A program made the translations under genes and the position numbers. The notes under the pieces are model-generated. The model ran no database searches. It was not told the origin of the DNA and worked only from the letters and a program-made list of their open reading frames with translations. A DNA stretch of 64,000 bases from Chamaea fasciata (taxonomy: Eukaryota; Chordata; Aves; Passeriformes; Sylviidae): positions 496,001-560,000 of the forward strand of contig JARCOQ010000012.1 of assembly GCA_029207755.1 (NCBI GenBank), in the 5' to 3' direction. Below, in pieces: positions 1-12,010 of the stretch (position 1 is its first letter; every line of letters starts with the position of its first letter).

Positions 1-194
1 CAAAATTCCAGTTTTGGCAGGACCCTGCTAAGGGGACCCAAACGCTCCCATTGTGACAAGCTGAGAAAAGGCCACTTTATTCCAGTCAAACAGAGAAATG
101 TAAATGAGCCCTAAAGTCAACAGCAAAACACTCCACGAGTTGTGGCACTGGGAGAAGCACATCCCTGACCTTTCTCCTCCCCCGAACCCTGGCT

Positions 195-450
195 GCCTTC
201 AGTACATAAATTTGTGGGACATCTATTATTTAAAAACTGTAAGGACAAGTATATTATACACAGCCCCCGTCTCCTCCTCCCCGAACACACATTCATAACG
301 GTACTTTAATCTGTCTCGAATCGACTTCAAACCCATTTCGCCCTTAATGGGAGTTATTCATTTTCACTTGAAAGGTAATATCTGACAGCTGGATATTTAA
401 TATGATGGATCAGCTGCCGATTAACAAGGCGCTGTAGCATTCTCAGGCCA
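195..450. promoter_or_regulatory. Candidate conserved noncoding element
   Basis: TAAT and E-box content: ctttaatctgtctcg, cccttaatgggagttattc, aggtaatatctgacagctgg, atttaatatgatggatcagc, gattaacaagg. No repeat or exon signature. Confidence 0.33.
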
Positions 451-1774
451 GGCCCCCATACTCTTCCCCCTTTCTCCTACTCAACTTGTGAACCCGCTGG
501 TATCTGCTCCTTGTTTCAGATGATACCATCAAGAGTCAGATCCCAGCAAACCACTTCTTTCTAAAGACCCTTCTGTGCACGGGCACGAGCTGCATTACCA
601 AACCTACCATATCACAGCACAGAATACAATTCCCATTTCTAACTACCTTCCCTGCCAGTCCCCATCTCTGCATTCAGCTTGAATAGAGGCAAAATAAGTT
701 CTGGAAGAAGGAAGCAAGTATTACAAACAGGTAACAGTGCTGCCAGAGGGAGGCAGGGATTAGAGGATTTGATCTGGGACTGCTGAATTTCTCCTGGTAG
801 GCTTGTCCATACTGAATGGGCTTGGAAGGGATCTTGTTCCCCACAGCACTGCTTGGCTGCATGCCTGGTGCTTCATGCCTGGCTGGGCAGCAGCCTGCAG
901 CATGCATGTACAGTCCTGGCTGTACCTGAAACCCAACCCCCAGGACTCCGTCGTGCTGCCAACTCCACAGAAACATCCAAACCAGGAGTGGAATGAGTTT
1001 GCAGTGTCAGTGCTGACTGCCAGACACCATCACAGACCCTGCTCTGCCCCTACAGAATGACGGGCTGCTCCGCTCAGCTCACCACTGGAACCGAGACTCT
1101 CCCTGGGGTTCAGAACTGCAAACGGCTTAAAGAAATCTGCAGGACCTTCCTTGCTTCCTACAATACATGTGCTTGGAGCTTAGGAACACGGCACCACTCT
1201 GCTGCTCCTCTGTTGAGGAACACAGTCCCCCTGGAGGGTTTGGGGAGGAGAGACCACCACCAAGAGCCAGCAGTGGTGGGTGAAGGATCACCCTGCCTTG
1301 AACCGCCCTGCCTGAGCCCTGTGTGGTGTGAGTGGCCCTTGTCAGGAGCCTGATTGCTGCTGATACTGTCCAGCCCTCAGTGTGACCCGGGACACTGACC
1401 TGCCAGCCCCCATCGGGCTGCTGGTGCTGGGATGAGCAGCCGGAGACCCCAGGTCTGCAGGGTGGTCTGGTGCAGCCACGTGAGTCCTGCTCTGGACCTG
1501 CACTGGGCAGGGATGACAGTGACAGTCATGGCTTTGGGTCCCTTTATCCCTCTCTAGGTGGTGACTGTGGCTCCTGTGTGGTCCACAGTGTATCCCTGAA
1601 CTGGGCACTGACCACTGCCAGCTGCTCACCAGTGGAGTGTTTTTGGATGCAGTGACTGAATTCAGCCCAACCATCGGCTACTCCAGACTGCAGAATTTCA
1701 GGTCCAACCTTGGGGAGTCACAACAGGGTATTTTCTCATCTCCTTTCTACTGTGAAGCAGCCTGCTTAGAATTA

Positions 1775-2050
1775 GTAACAGGTAATTAAAATGTACCACC
1801 TCCTAAGTGTCCAATTTCATTAAATCACTTGATCCAACCCCATAACCTTAATCCTTCAAAACTAGAATTATTGATGACTGTCCAGACCCAAGAATAACTG
1901 ATTTGTTGCACATAGGATATTTATTTTAAGTATTAGTTTTTGAGTTGATAGCTCAGCTGGGAATTTTAACACCAAGACTGAAGTTTATTGTTGATAAACA
2001 GTCAAATGCACAAAATGACACATTCAGTCCACATCACAGATGATCAGAGG
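1775..2050. promoter_or_regulatory. Candidate conserved noncoding element
   Basis: AT-rich stretch with ggtaattaaaatgtaccac, ttcattaaatcacttgatcc, tagaattattgatgactgtc and tattttaagtattagttttt. No recognised repeat. Confidence 0.28.
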
Positions 2051-4154
2051 AATTAAGAACTCTCTGCTACTGGGAGAAATGAGGACACGGCTTGGCATCT
2101 GCCTGCAGAGCTCTTAGCATAGCCTGGAACCTTCTGTCTGTGCACAGAGGACAGGACAGAATGTCCTGAGCTCAAAGTGTCCAGAAGGCCACGGCCTTGA
2201 AGGGTTGAGTGACACTGGAGCACATGGAGACAATACCTGTGCTGTGACCATGGCCAGCATTTGGCTTCCTGGTCCAGGCCTCGCAGGGCAGAAAAAAGAA
2301 TTTGGTTTCAAGTATGATGAATGCCTACATATCGGGTAGCATTGTTACCACTTTGACTCTTTAAATGGATTTAGTTCAGGTTCACTGACTTAGAGGGTGA
2401 CCTGCGTTTCTCAACAAATGTCCCCTAAAAGCCAAGTGTGATGGGGCAGGGCTGCCACAGCACTTCTGGAGATCTACTCATCTTCTCGCTCCTCTCAGCA
2501 CCTGCTGCTTTTCAGAGGAGGAGGAGAGATCTTCCCTGGGTATATTCCAGAGGTGAGATGGGCACTTCCTTGCAAGTGGGGGCCCTTCCTTTACTGGTTC
2601 CAGAGGCAAAGCCAGCATGGACCCCCTAAACTGCTGCTCTTCATCTTGGTGGGAAGGAAGTCACCACCCACCTCCTACCCATCAGATTCTTTTAGCTAAA
2701 GTATCACTGACAGCCCCTTCATCTAAACTTCCATCTCCCAACCAAGCAACATAATGGAAAAGCCAATTAAATGATTATTAATTCATGCTGCTTTCCGTAA
2801 GCCAGAGGTTCTCATCTCCCTGCATTCCGTAAACCAGCTTGCCACTTGCCCTAGAAATTTACAGTGGGGTTTCTGTTATTGCCATTGATTTAAACACCAC
2901 CAACCTCCAAAAAACTCCTTGCCATGAAGTCCAGCCGCTGGCCTGGCAAAGTTCTCAGCAAGACCAGGGAACCGTGCTTTCACTGCCTGATAGAAAATAG
3001 CATTCTGTATTTGGTGGTGCCTCCTTCCTCAAATCAGCTCAATGTGTTCTTGGAGCCATCACTCAGCACCACAAGTCCTTGGACCAGTGGGAGCTGCTAC
3101 TGTGCTGCTGTGCCACACAGCCCGGTGCCATCAATGCCAAGGTTTCTGCCCCCTGTGCTCTTACAGCACCTGTGTCGTCTCCTGAAATCCAGGGCCAGAT
3201 TATCCGTTTCATATCTTCTCCAGAAACTGCCATGATGCAGGGATGGCCAGAGCCCACACGGACTGAAGGCCACAGGGCACCCAGCACTGCTGCAGCACTG
3301 CCACCTCCTAAGTCACAGCCAGCCAGCATTCCTCCCCAACACTGTCTGTTCAGTTCCCCATTCCCTGAAGGAACTTCTGTTCCCATCACCTGCCGCAGCC
3401 ACACTATCAGGCCTGTGCTCTACCTGTTGCTCTGCAGCGTTTCTCAGGTCTGTACTTGACAGTAACTCAACTAACAGGTAAATGCCCCACGCTCGGCGCA
3501 CTCTGTACCCGTCCTCGCTGCTGCTTCACAGCCCCAAAAATGGCCAAATAATCGGTTTTTCTAATGCTGTGTCATACCTTCCCACCTGCAGGGAGTACAC
3601 ACAGCTGAATTACTATTAAATATTCATATCCAGAAGCTCCGGCCAGCACCAGACTTCCCTGCCTTGCTCCATATGAACACGAAACACCCAGCAGATACCT
3701 CTGTGAGGTGTCAAGCAGCACCAGGGGCTCCTGGAGGTGGCCTTTGCTCGGCCCCACAGACCTCTCCTGCAGCCCACTTCAGTTCCTGCAGCACTTCCAA
3801 TGCCACCAGAGCCCAGCATGCCCGGAGCTCAGCTGGCTCAGCATGGAGCCATCCGGCCCAGCCATGTCTCTGGGTTGGAGCTGCCACCCAGCAGCCTTTT
3901 GTGCTTCATATATCCTTGGAAAAACACAGTTATGGGCAACCTCCCAGTCCTTCCCTCCCATCCCCTCTCCAGGTTTCCCTGGTGCAGGCGCCAGTGCTGA
4001 GTGGCTCCGTCATGCCCCTCGTTCCCTTCCTCCCAGCCTCTCAGGCCCCCAGAACATCCCAGCCATTAAGTGCTCCACAAACGCCAGATATTAAAAAAAA
4101 GCAGCAAAAAGCAGCCGGGGGGAGGAGCAGGAATAGATTTCCGTCAGGATGTGC

Positions 4155-4480
4155 CTGACCTGTTTTTTTCAATTTCAGTAATTAGAAAGGCAGTCGGCCT
4201 GTAGGAATTATTCATAAACTGCAGGAGCTGTGCAGTATACATTTATGTTAAACATGTCAAATCCAATTGAAATCATGCCTGCCAGCACCATACTCCATAA
4301 ACACACTTTTCTGCAACAATTTCCCAGCTCTCAGCAATCCATTAATACTTCCTTTAATAGCAATCTACCACGGATTCGAATCAGGGACGGTCCATTGCAC
4401 TAATTGCTCTGTTAGGTGAGCATCATGGACTTAAAAAGAAAAAAAAAATCATTAACAAAAATAAAAGCCCTTCAGGCCAG
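4155..4480. promoter_or_regulatory. Candidate conserved noncoding element
   Basis: Contains tttcagtaattagaaagg, ggaattattcataaactgc, tgttaaacatgtcaaatcca, attgaaatcatgcc, atccattaatacttccttta and cactaattgctctgttagg. Dense homeodomain-type cores, no repeat signature. Confidence 0.35.
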
Positions 4481-5524
4481 TCCTCCAGAAAGACTTCATT
4501 TCAATCTATATTTTACGTAGACTCTGTTTCTTGTTTTTGTGGAAAAACCCCTGATATTCTTCGCGTACCCAACCGACAGTGCATTAAGGAAGCCTCTGGT
4601 AGCTGGGTTACTGCTGGTGATGGCTTCTCCATCAGAGACATGAACCAGCAGCACCCCAAAACCCAGAGCCTTGTACTGCCATGAGCAGGGCTTCAGCTGA
4701 GTATCCATCGTCTACATCCTGCCTTAAAAATGGAGCTGGGGTCAGCCACGATTCCTTTCCCCCTTGCTGGTTTGCTTGTGGCAAATCTCACATTAGCCAT
4801 GACGAGATAATGTCTAATACTGAGTCAACAGGCACACAGCATCTCCCTGCTCCAGTGTGGAGGCACTGCCATCTTCCAGAATGCTCCAGAAACCACAGAG
4901 ATGTCTGTAGAAACCAAGATCCAACGAGTCCTTCAATGGGATGGAGTTTTCCTCATGTGTATTCAATTGAAAATTACCACCTAAAAAAATGCTTCTGCTT
5001 CACATTATTGCATTTTAAAATAAATACAAAGAATGAATCAATATATGTATTTTGCAGTTGAGACATTTTGACAAGTTTACAATGAAAACAGAGGTCTTCC
5101 CCTTGGTGCTGACACTAACCCCAGCAGAGGTTACACCTGGACTGCACCCACCACAGTGCAGACCCTCACCCCTGGGCTGGGGCAGGGAGATGGGCAAAGG
5201 AACTCAGTGTCTTGTCACAGATCTTGCAAACCTTTAAGGAAGTGGAAGAAATAAATCCCCTGTGCGCAGTGAGGAAACCAAAGCACAAAGGGGAGTAAAT
5301 TGCTGAGGAACATAACGATCAAATTGCAGGTGGAGAGCAGCAAAAAGGTCTGTCCCCCTTCCCTTCCACATGCCCCATCACTGGCTTTCAGCCCATACCT
5401 CTCCTGCCCCCATCTCCATCTTCACAGAGTCATCTGGCTCAGAGGCTTCTCTGAAGGTCAGCCGGTCCATCCAAAGCAGGTTAGACCGAGCCTGCCTCAT
5501 TCCTGACGGCAGCTCCTCTAATCT

Positions 5525-5860
5525 TCTTGAAAGACCTCTGAGGAACCCTCCCAGAAAACCCACTCCAGTACTTAAGCCACAGGCTCTACAGGAGGACTTT
5601 TAGAAATTTGTTCTCTAACATCAACCTTTCTCTCTTCAATTTAAGCCTTTTGTGTCTTGTCTGTATCTTCAACATGGAGAACAAATAATTTCCTTCCTTT
5701 CAGAAGCATTTCATGCACAAGACTTATCTTGTCCCCCTCTTTGGTCTTCTTTTGGGTCAAATAAGCCTGTTCATTCCATTTTCTCCTCCCGGCTGATGCT
5801 GCTCTGCTCTGGGTTGTTCCTGCTGTTTGGGCTTTCTGAAATTGCTGCCCAGCCTCCCCA
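5525..5860 (-). mobile_element. Ancient CR1-type LINE fragment
   Basis: Heavily diverged, but the order of short matches fits older CR1 families in reverse: ggacttttagaaatttgttc, ctctaacatcaacctttctc, caatttaagccttttgtgtc, cttatcttgtccccctcttt, ggtcttcttttgggtcaaat, aagcctgttcattcc. These correspond to the CR1 segment that in younger copies reads as TCC-aac-taaacct, ttaagcc-ttg-cttgtcc and tatcatgtcccc. Assignment is by eye. Confidence 0.55.
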
Positions 5861-7296
5861 GCACCCCAGCTCAGGAATGGAGAGCTTTCCAGTACTAATG
5901 AAACACACCAATGGTACAATACTGTCACCTACACTGACATCTGGGCTTCATTTCAGCCTGGCCTGAAAAGTGGCATGGAAAGCCTTCCCAAGGAGACACT
6001 GACTCCAAACAGGACCTTCTTCACATGAAGGGAAATTGGGTCGTGTTGACATGATTTGTTCTTGACAAATCTGTGTCGACTGTTCCTCATCTCATTATCT
6101 TCCCATCAGCACTTACAAACAGTTGTTTGGTCAATTCCCGGGAAAATCTGGGGCAGAGATGGCAGGTGTACAGTTCCCCAGCCACTCCTTCGGTCAGGGA
6201 CAAGCCCCGTGTCTGTCCCTCGCTGCACCTCCCTCTCCTCTGCACAGCACAAGGGAGAGCAGCTGGCAGGTTGGATACGCTGCGGGCGCTGTCTCCCAGC
6301 ACCCAGGTACACTACAGCAGGTCAGGGACAACCTTCAGCAGCACCAAGGGCTCTGCAGCCCATTCCCTGGCAGCGGGGGACGGGCTCTCCCCACGCTGCT
6401 GCTGACACTGCCGCGCTGCCCTGCTCAGCGAGGGCAAAGAAGGCTTAAGAATCAGTTTGTGATGGGAAGGAACACACAGAGCAACCTCAGCAAGCGCAGC
6501 CCACGCTGAGAGCACCAACTTCAACAGCCCACAAGGCCCAGCTGGCTCCCTTCCCCAGTTAGGACACACTTCCCATTGTCTGAGATTGAGACGGGCTGAG
6601 ATTACAGCTGTCCAGGTCAACTACCACATTCCATTTCGGGAAGACAGTGTAAGACAAAGTATCTCTGGGGCTCACCCAGAGGCAGTCATGAAGGCAGCAG
6701 GAGAAGGCTGCCTGGAAGAAGGGTCTCTGTGCAGACTAAGGCATTGCACTGACCAACGCTGAGCCCGCCCACCAAAGGGGACTTGGAGCCAGAACTGCTG
6801 TGTCCTGGGCCAAGAAAAATGAATGCCACCTTCAGCACCTCGGGTTCTGGACCCAGGCTGAAGAGGCCAGCAAGGGCCAGACGAGGGTGGAAGATGGACA
6901 GCACCCTCCAGAGTGAGACAATCATAGAATCACCAAATGGAATGCTCAATCCAGCCACGTGCTGGCTGCTGGCAGGAGGGGTCGTCCTCCGCCTCCTCCT
7001 CCTCTCCCAGCTGTTGGTCCCCATTGCCCAGATGTGGTCGCAGAGCACCCACGGCCCAGTGCCAGCCTGGGGCTTAGGGTGGGGACGTGTGGCCCACCAC
7101 AACTCAAACTACCGCGTCTGGCAAGAAGCTACACACCCAAAGCCTTCACAGAGGATGACACTTGTGTCACGCTGACACTGCCACTTTGTGGTCAGCTAAA
7201 AAGGGGATCGTGACCATTGTTTTTTCCACCTCCCCTTCCTGGATTTAAAGAAAATGAGGGACCAAACACCACCACTGCTAAATCACAGAATCATAC

Positions 7297-7404
7297 CTGT
7301 CCATTTACTCTGGTCCTTGTCCCCTCCACTCTCTTGCTCCTTGGCAGGCTCCTCAGCATCACCAGCTGTTTCATTGGGCCCTTCCACATCTTCACTGGGT
7401 TCTT
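7297..7404 (-). CDS. ZFHX3: ZFHX3 exon 5, residues 1143-1178 plus one base
   Basis: A 108-base exon between acceptor tttgtttcag (AG 7406-7405) and donor ACAG|gtatga (GT 7296-7295). It completes Glu1143 and encodes an acidic, probably disordered linker beginning EEPSEDVEGPNETAGDAEE. The EDVEGP-ET motif is the recognisable anchor to mammalian ZFHX3 at the same place, right after the exon-4 finger. There is no finger or other fold here. A second possible donor lies 12 bases earlier (AGA|gtaaat, GT 7308-7307). Using it would drop four codons without changing phase. The end at 7297 is my choice because its consensus is stronger. The next exon is beyond the left edge. Confidence 0.9.
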
Positions 7405-8989
7405 CTGAAACAAGAAAAGCAAAAAGTGTGACACAGACATGGAAGGCAGAACAGAAGAACAGGTAGCTGCCAACGAGTAAGAACAATAGCTAAGGCTGTG
7501 CACAAGTGTTGGGTGGCAGGTATCAACATCATCCAGTGTTCCCCCAACACACCTGCTTCTTGGTCAAGACAGAAACTGTAAAGAACTGAGAGCTGAAGAC
7601 AAAATGAAGAACCTTGCTTACTTCTGCCACCTGGAACTACTGAGGTCCCCTAAGGTGCCATGTACAGTGAAATGGTTGTCTACAAAATAAGCTCCTACCC
7701 AGCCACATCAGGGATTACAGAAGCATCAGTGATCAGAGCCTCCAGCACCTTCAGCCTCATCCTTCCTCCTATTCCCATCTCGAGCTCCTCAGACCCAGTG
7801 ACAGTGCTGTACTGACCCCGGTCTGCCAGAGTCCACTGCAGACACATGACATCCCTCCTGCTCAGACAAGCTCAGAGCAGCCCCAGGGCAGACTCGAGGC
7901 ACAGGAGAAACCCGCCAGCAGTCCTGTCCTCATCCCGGAAAGGGGAAGAGCCTGCAGACCCGGGCAGCACCATGCAGGTGCGAAAGCACAGAGGAAACAC
8001 TCGGTGAAGTGCTGAAAGCTCAGAACAAAGCACAGAGCACCACGGCACAGCCCGTAACAACAGCATGGGCACAGAGTGTGTCAGCCTGGTGTGGGGCAGC
8101 CCCACTGCAAGGCACCCTGCCAGGCAGGACACCGGGAGGGAGAGCTGTGGCTGCCAGAGCCCCTGCACCAGGGTGTAACAGCCCCATTATCATCTACTCT
8201 TATGGGTATTAATGTACAGTCCCTGAAACTGACAGGCGTCACCCCACCACTGGGCTAAAAAGGGCACTTTTAGGCCATTACACCCATTTTTAGGCAGGAT
8301 AGTTTAGAATTTTAACTCATTATCTGGTCATGGTAAATCCCATGAACCCGGACTATTCTGAGATTTACCTGAGCCACCTAATGGGTTCAAGTACCAACCC
8401 CCATCCTCCTCCTAACAAAGACAGGACTAGAAATTCAGATTAAAAATATATATTAGCAGCTTGCAGATACTCAGCAGTACCCTTTGAGGGTATGACAGCC
8501 TAAATTGGGAGTGAGAGGGAAGATGGGTGGTAGCGCTGACAAAGGCATCCAACACGTAGAAAGACACATCACTGGTGGAGGGGTGAGCTGGGCAGTCTGC
8601 CATGCGAGCCAAGCGCTCAAGTTTGCTGGGAGAAGGGCTGTGAAACCAGCAGCTGGGTTCACATTTCAGAAATTAAAATTCCAATCTTTTTTCCACTCTA
8701 GGGAAAAAACACAACAAACCATCCCCACCCCAACTCCAGCGCCCTGGTGCCTTCCAACCACTTCACACAGGGCAAGGGTGTCCCTTCAGCTGGGGCAGCT
8801 GCTGTGGATGCAGATTTTAGCTGGTTTTATTAAACACCTTTGGTAATGGGTTTCTATGTTTAATTGAAATCATCATTTTAACCATTCTCTGCTGGCTCAG
8901 GTGCTCAGAGGCCCCCCTTGACAGCATGAGGAGACGGCCCCCATTGCCCACTGCCCACCACCCACTGCCCCGGCCCCCCACTGCACAGC

Positions 8990-9535
8990 CCCAGCCCTGA
9001 GCCCCCAGCCTTGAGCCCCCTGTCCCCAGCCCTGAGCCCCTGGACTCAAGCCCCCAGCCCCGAGCCCCCATCCCTGAGCCCCCATCCCTGAGCCCCCAGC
9101 CCCGAGCCCCCAGCCCCGAGCCCCCAACCCCGAGCCCCCATCCCCGAGCCCCCAGCCCTGAGCCCCCATCCCCGAGCCCCCATCCCTGAGCCCCCAGCCC
9201 TGAGCCCCCAGCCCTGAGCCCCCATCCCCGAGCCCCCATCCCTGAGCCCCCATCCCCGAGCCCCCAGACTCAAGCCCCCATCCCTGAGCCCCCAGCCCCG
9301 AGCCCCCAGCCCCGAGCCCCCATCCCCGAGCCCCCATCCCCGAGCCCCCAGCCCCGAGCCCCCATCCCCGAGCCCCCAGCCCCGAGCCCCCCAGCCCTGA
9401 GCCCCCAGCCCTGAGCCCCCAGCCCCAAGCCCCAGCCCCGAGCCCCCATCCCCGAGCCCCCAGCCCCGAGCCCCCAGCCCCGAGCCCCCAGCCCCGAGCC
9501 CCCATCCCTGAGCCCCCAGCCCCGAGCCCCCAGCC
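8990..9535. repeat. 14-bp GC-rich minisatellite, about 39 units
   Basis: Tandem units of 14 bases with consensus gagcccccagcccY on the plus strand and recurring variants (gagcccccatccct, gagcccccatcccc, and gactcaagcccccag). Some units are one or a few bases short near 9018, 9388 and 9430. Because 14 is not a multiple of three, every frame cycles through the same peptide, and stops are absent on the minus strand; the resulting Gly/Ala/Trp-rich open frames are repeat artefacts. The minus strand, which is the ZFHX3 sense strand, is G-rich with runs of five G every 14 bases. Confidence 0.95.
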
Positions 9536-9639
9536 TGGCTGAACAACAAAGGGCGCCGGGCGCAGCGGCACTCCCAGCTGCGACCCGGAGGTGTCAGCAT
9601 CGGCATGGGAGGAAGAGGAAGGGCGAGCCAGGCTCAGCC

Positions 9640-9880
9640 GCTGTCTGGGCTCTAACCTGAGCATGTGGAAATAATACGTGTCTTCCAGTGCGCTGTCTGG
9701 TTCGAGGGGAATAAAATAGGACATTCATAAGCAGTTACACCATCTGTCTTTATACCATCATCATCATCAACAAGGGAAAAAATAGCTCTTTAAAATGGAT
9801 GAAAGCCCAGGCTGACAGTAACCGGAAAAATGTGAGCTATGAATACCAATAATGGGAGAAAATGATTAAAAAACAAGGCT
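9640..9880. promoter_or_regulatory. Candidate conserved noncoding element beside minisatellite
   Basis: AT-rich: aaataatacgtgtcttcc, ggaataaaataggacattc, ccaataatgggagaaaatga. It begins about 100 bases beyond the end of the 14-bp minisatellite. Confidence 0.28.
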
Positions 9881-11315
9881 ACAAACAGCAAGGCCCCAGC
9901 ACGGCTGGGGCTGCAGCTCCTTGTGTCCATCCACCACCGGCCTGGACCGAGCCCCCACACCTCTGCAATGAGCACTCCAGTTCTGCACCAGAACACTCCC
10001 CTCCGAGGACACAAACTGCCCCCGGCTCAACACCCTCTGCCAGGCACAGGGCAGGGAGCAGATCCGGCTGCAGATCCTCCTCCCGCTCCACCCTGAGCTG
10101 TCTTTTTTCTCTGAAAAGTTAATTTTTCCAAAGCAGGATGGGAAGGGAGCGGAGTCTAAGACATCTACCCAAGGAGGCTCCGAACCAGCCTGGGTAGGTC
10201 CTCGCAGCCTGCCTGCTCAGCTCCTTGCTGCCAGGGCCTCTGGCACAGCGCCCCGGGACGGGGAAGCACTAACCCCATCTGCCTCGTGATCCCCTTCCAG
10301 CAGACTCCTCTGGAAGGCTGAGGCTGTTCCGCTCACCAGGCTCAGTCTGGCCTGTGGTGCAGCCACCAGCGCTCCCACTGCGCCCAGGGACAGTGGGGAC
10401 GGCCACCGCAGCCCTGAGCTGCCTCTGTGTGCTGCAGTGGGCTGTGACCCGCTGAGAACCTGCCTCCAACACTCACACCCATGTCTGACCCAGCTTCCAC
10501 CAAGCAGCCCTCAGCACTGACAGTAAAAGCAGCAAAGTCCCTGCTCCTGAAAGGTCTGTGCCCACACTCTCTGAAGACAGCCCCGTGGCTGTTGAGCCAC
10601 AGTGGCAGCTCCATGGGGCAGCGCAGGTCTGGAAAGCAAACACCCGTGCGAAGGCACCCAACCGTCCATCCCCCGCACTCCTCTGGGACATCCCTCTCCG
10701 AGAACAAGGCCAGCAGCACATCTGGCAGGGAAAGGTCTGCTCCTCCCCTCAATCCACTGCACACCACAAGGGCCTTCCATTGCCACTGCAAGCCGGCGTC
10801 AGGCTGCACACAACCAGAGCCCAGCACCGTCCTCATGAAATGGCCCACAGGCCCCAGCACCGGCAGAGTGTGCAGACCACCCCACGACCAGCCCCAGAGA
10901 CTGAATGAGCAGTGGTCAGCAAGATGTAGGGAACTTACCTCCAAACCACCATGACCTTTTCACTACCACCTGACCCCTCCCCAAAGCTGCACATGCTGTT
11001 TGGACTTCAGAGCTGCACGAAGTGTCCCTGGGAAACCCAAACACCACACACCGTGCAATGCTTCCCATGCCAGAGCTCCATCCCTGAGTCCACGGTGCTT
11101 TATTAATAACTTTTAAAAGGAATTTTCCAACTGCCGGCGCTCAGGTCAACACTGAGAGCAAGGAACTGCAGCCCCTGGAGCCAAAGGAGCTGCTCTTCTA
11201 TCCCAAATCACCTGCCCCACACAAAATCCTAGGCAAAGTCTTTGCTTCCTTCATGAATAAATCATTTTAGAGAGCAGTATTTCCTTTTAATTTAAAATTA
11301 AACCATTCACTAAGC

Positions 11316-11348
11316 GGGGGGCAGGGGGGGGCTGGGGAGGGGAGGGGG
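11316..11348 (+). repeat. G-run cluster, potential G-quadruplex
   Basis: Four or more G runs of at least four bases within about 33 bases (ggggggcaggggggggctgg and onward), on the strand opposite to ZFHX3 transcription. It fits the simple G3+N1-7 quadruplex pattern. Confidence 0.6.
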
Positions 11349-11739
11349 AAGAGCAGGAGAAGAGTCTGGAAAATCACAAGTATCTGACTTCTGTAGAGGT
11401 CAGGGAACCTCTGACTCAGTCACACACCAAAATGTACCCAAACTGCCACGTGCAATTGCACAGGATCACACCACCGAGGTCTGTCCCTTCCCAGAGCCTG
11501 GAAGTTTGAGAGCTGGAAAAGTCGGCAAATGCTGATGAGATCCAGACCAGCTTGAACAATCCAAGACCTCTCACCTCTTCTTCTCCCAGGCAGGTTTTCC
11601 TTAACAAACCCAGATCTCTTATCTGAAGGGATAAAGGGCATTTCTGGGGTGGCGGAAATGTAGGCATGGGAAAGAGCGTGCGCTGCCTCTCCACCCTCCG
11701 GCAGGCTTGAGAGCTGAGAAACATTAGCTGTCATGAACC

Positions 11740-12010
11740 ACAATCAAATCAGGTTTGAAATATTTAGCAGTGGCTTGGAAAATGTGGCGGTGCAGCTCTG
11801 ACAGGCGAGATGTGCAGACACCCATTTTCCATTATAATGGAAATATCAAGCCTGTTCTGAATATGTATAACCTAGAAAAATGTATTGATTTTTCATTCGG
11901 CATTAAAAAAATGAAATACCCTGCAGCTGTCAAAAGCCTTTTGTTAAAAGCTCATCTTTCCTGGAATGAGGTTTACCAGAAACAAGTTTTAATTGTACAC
12001 AGGGTCTCTC
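11740..12010. promoter_or_regulatory. Candidate conserved noncoding element
   Basis: AT-rich block with caatcaaatcaggtttgaaa, ttttccattataatggaaat (an inverted repeat around TTCCATTATAATGGAA), ttgatttttcattc and caagttttaattgtacac. It sits between GC-rich segments. No open frame with family features. Confidence 0.38.

Larger units (their letters stand above)
1..7296 (-). other. ZFHX3 intron 5 (first 7.3 kb, partial)
   Basis: Begins gtatga at 7296. Candidate regulatory blocks lie at 0.2-0.45, 1.78-2.05 and 4.16-4.48 kb, and an ancient CR1 piece at 5.5-5.86 kb. The rest (2.1-4.1, 4.5-5.5 and 5.9-7.2 kb) is moderately GC-rich with no exon that I can tie to ZFHX3 and no other gene. Confidence 0.85.

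Noticed and set aside
6921..6965. CR1-like terminus (atcatagaatcaccaaatgg)
   Set aside because: Only about 20 bases resemble the CR1 3' end; the sequence beyond does not continue the match.
7281..7296. CR1-terminus-like tcacagaatcata overlapping the exon 5 donor
   Set aside because: Twelve or so bases only, no CR1 body on either side; treated as coincidence.
8897..9724. Minus-strand Gly/Ala/Trp-rich frames of up to 275 codons
   Set aside because: Translation of the 14-bp minisatellite; the same peptide repeats in each frame.
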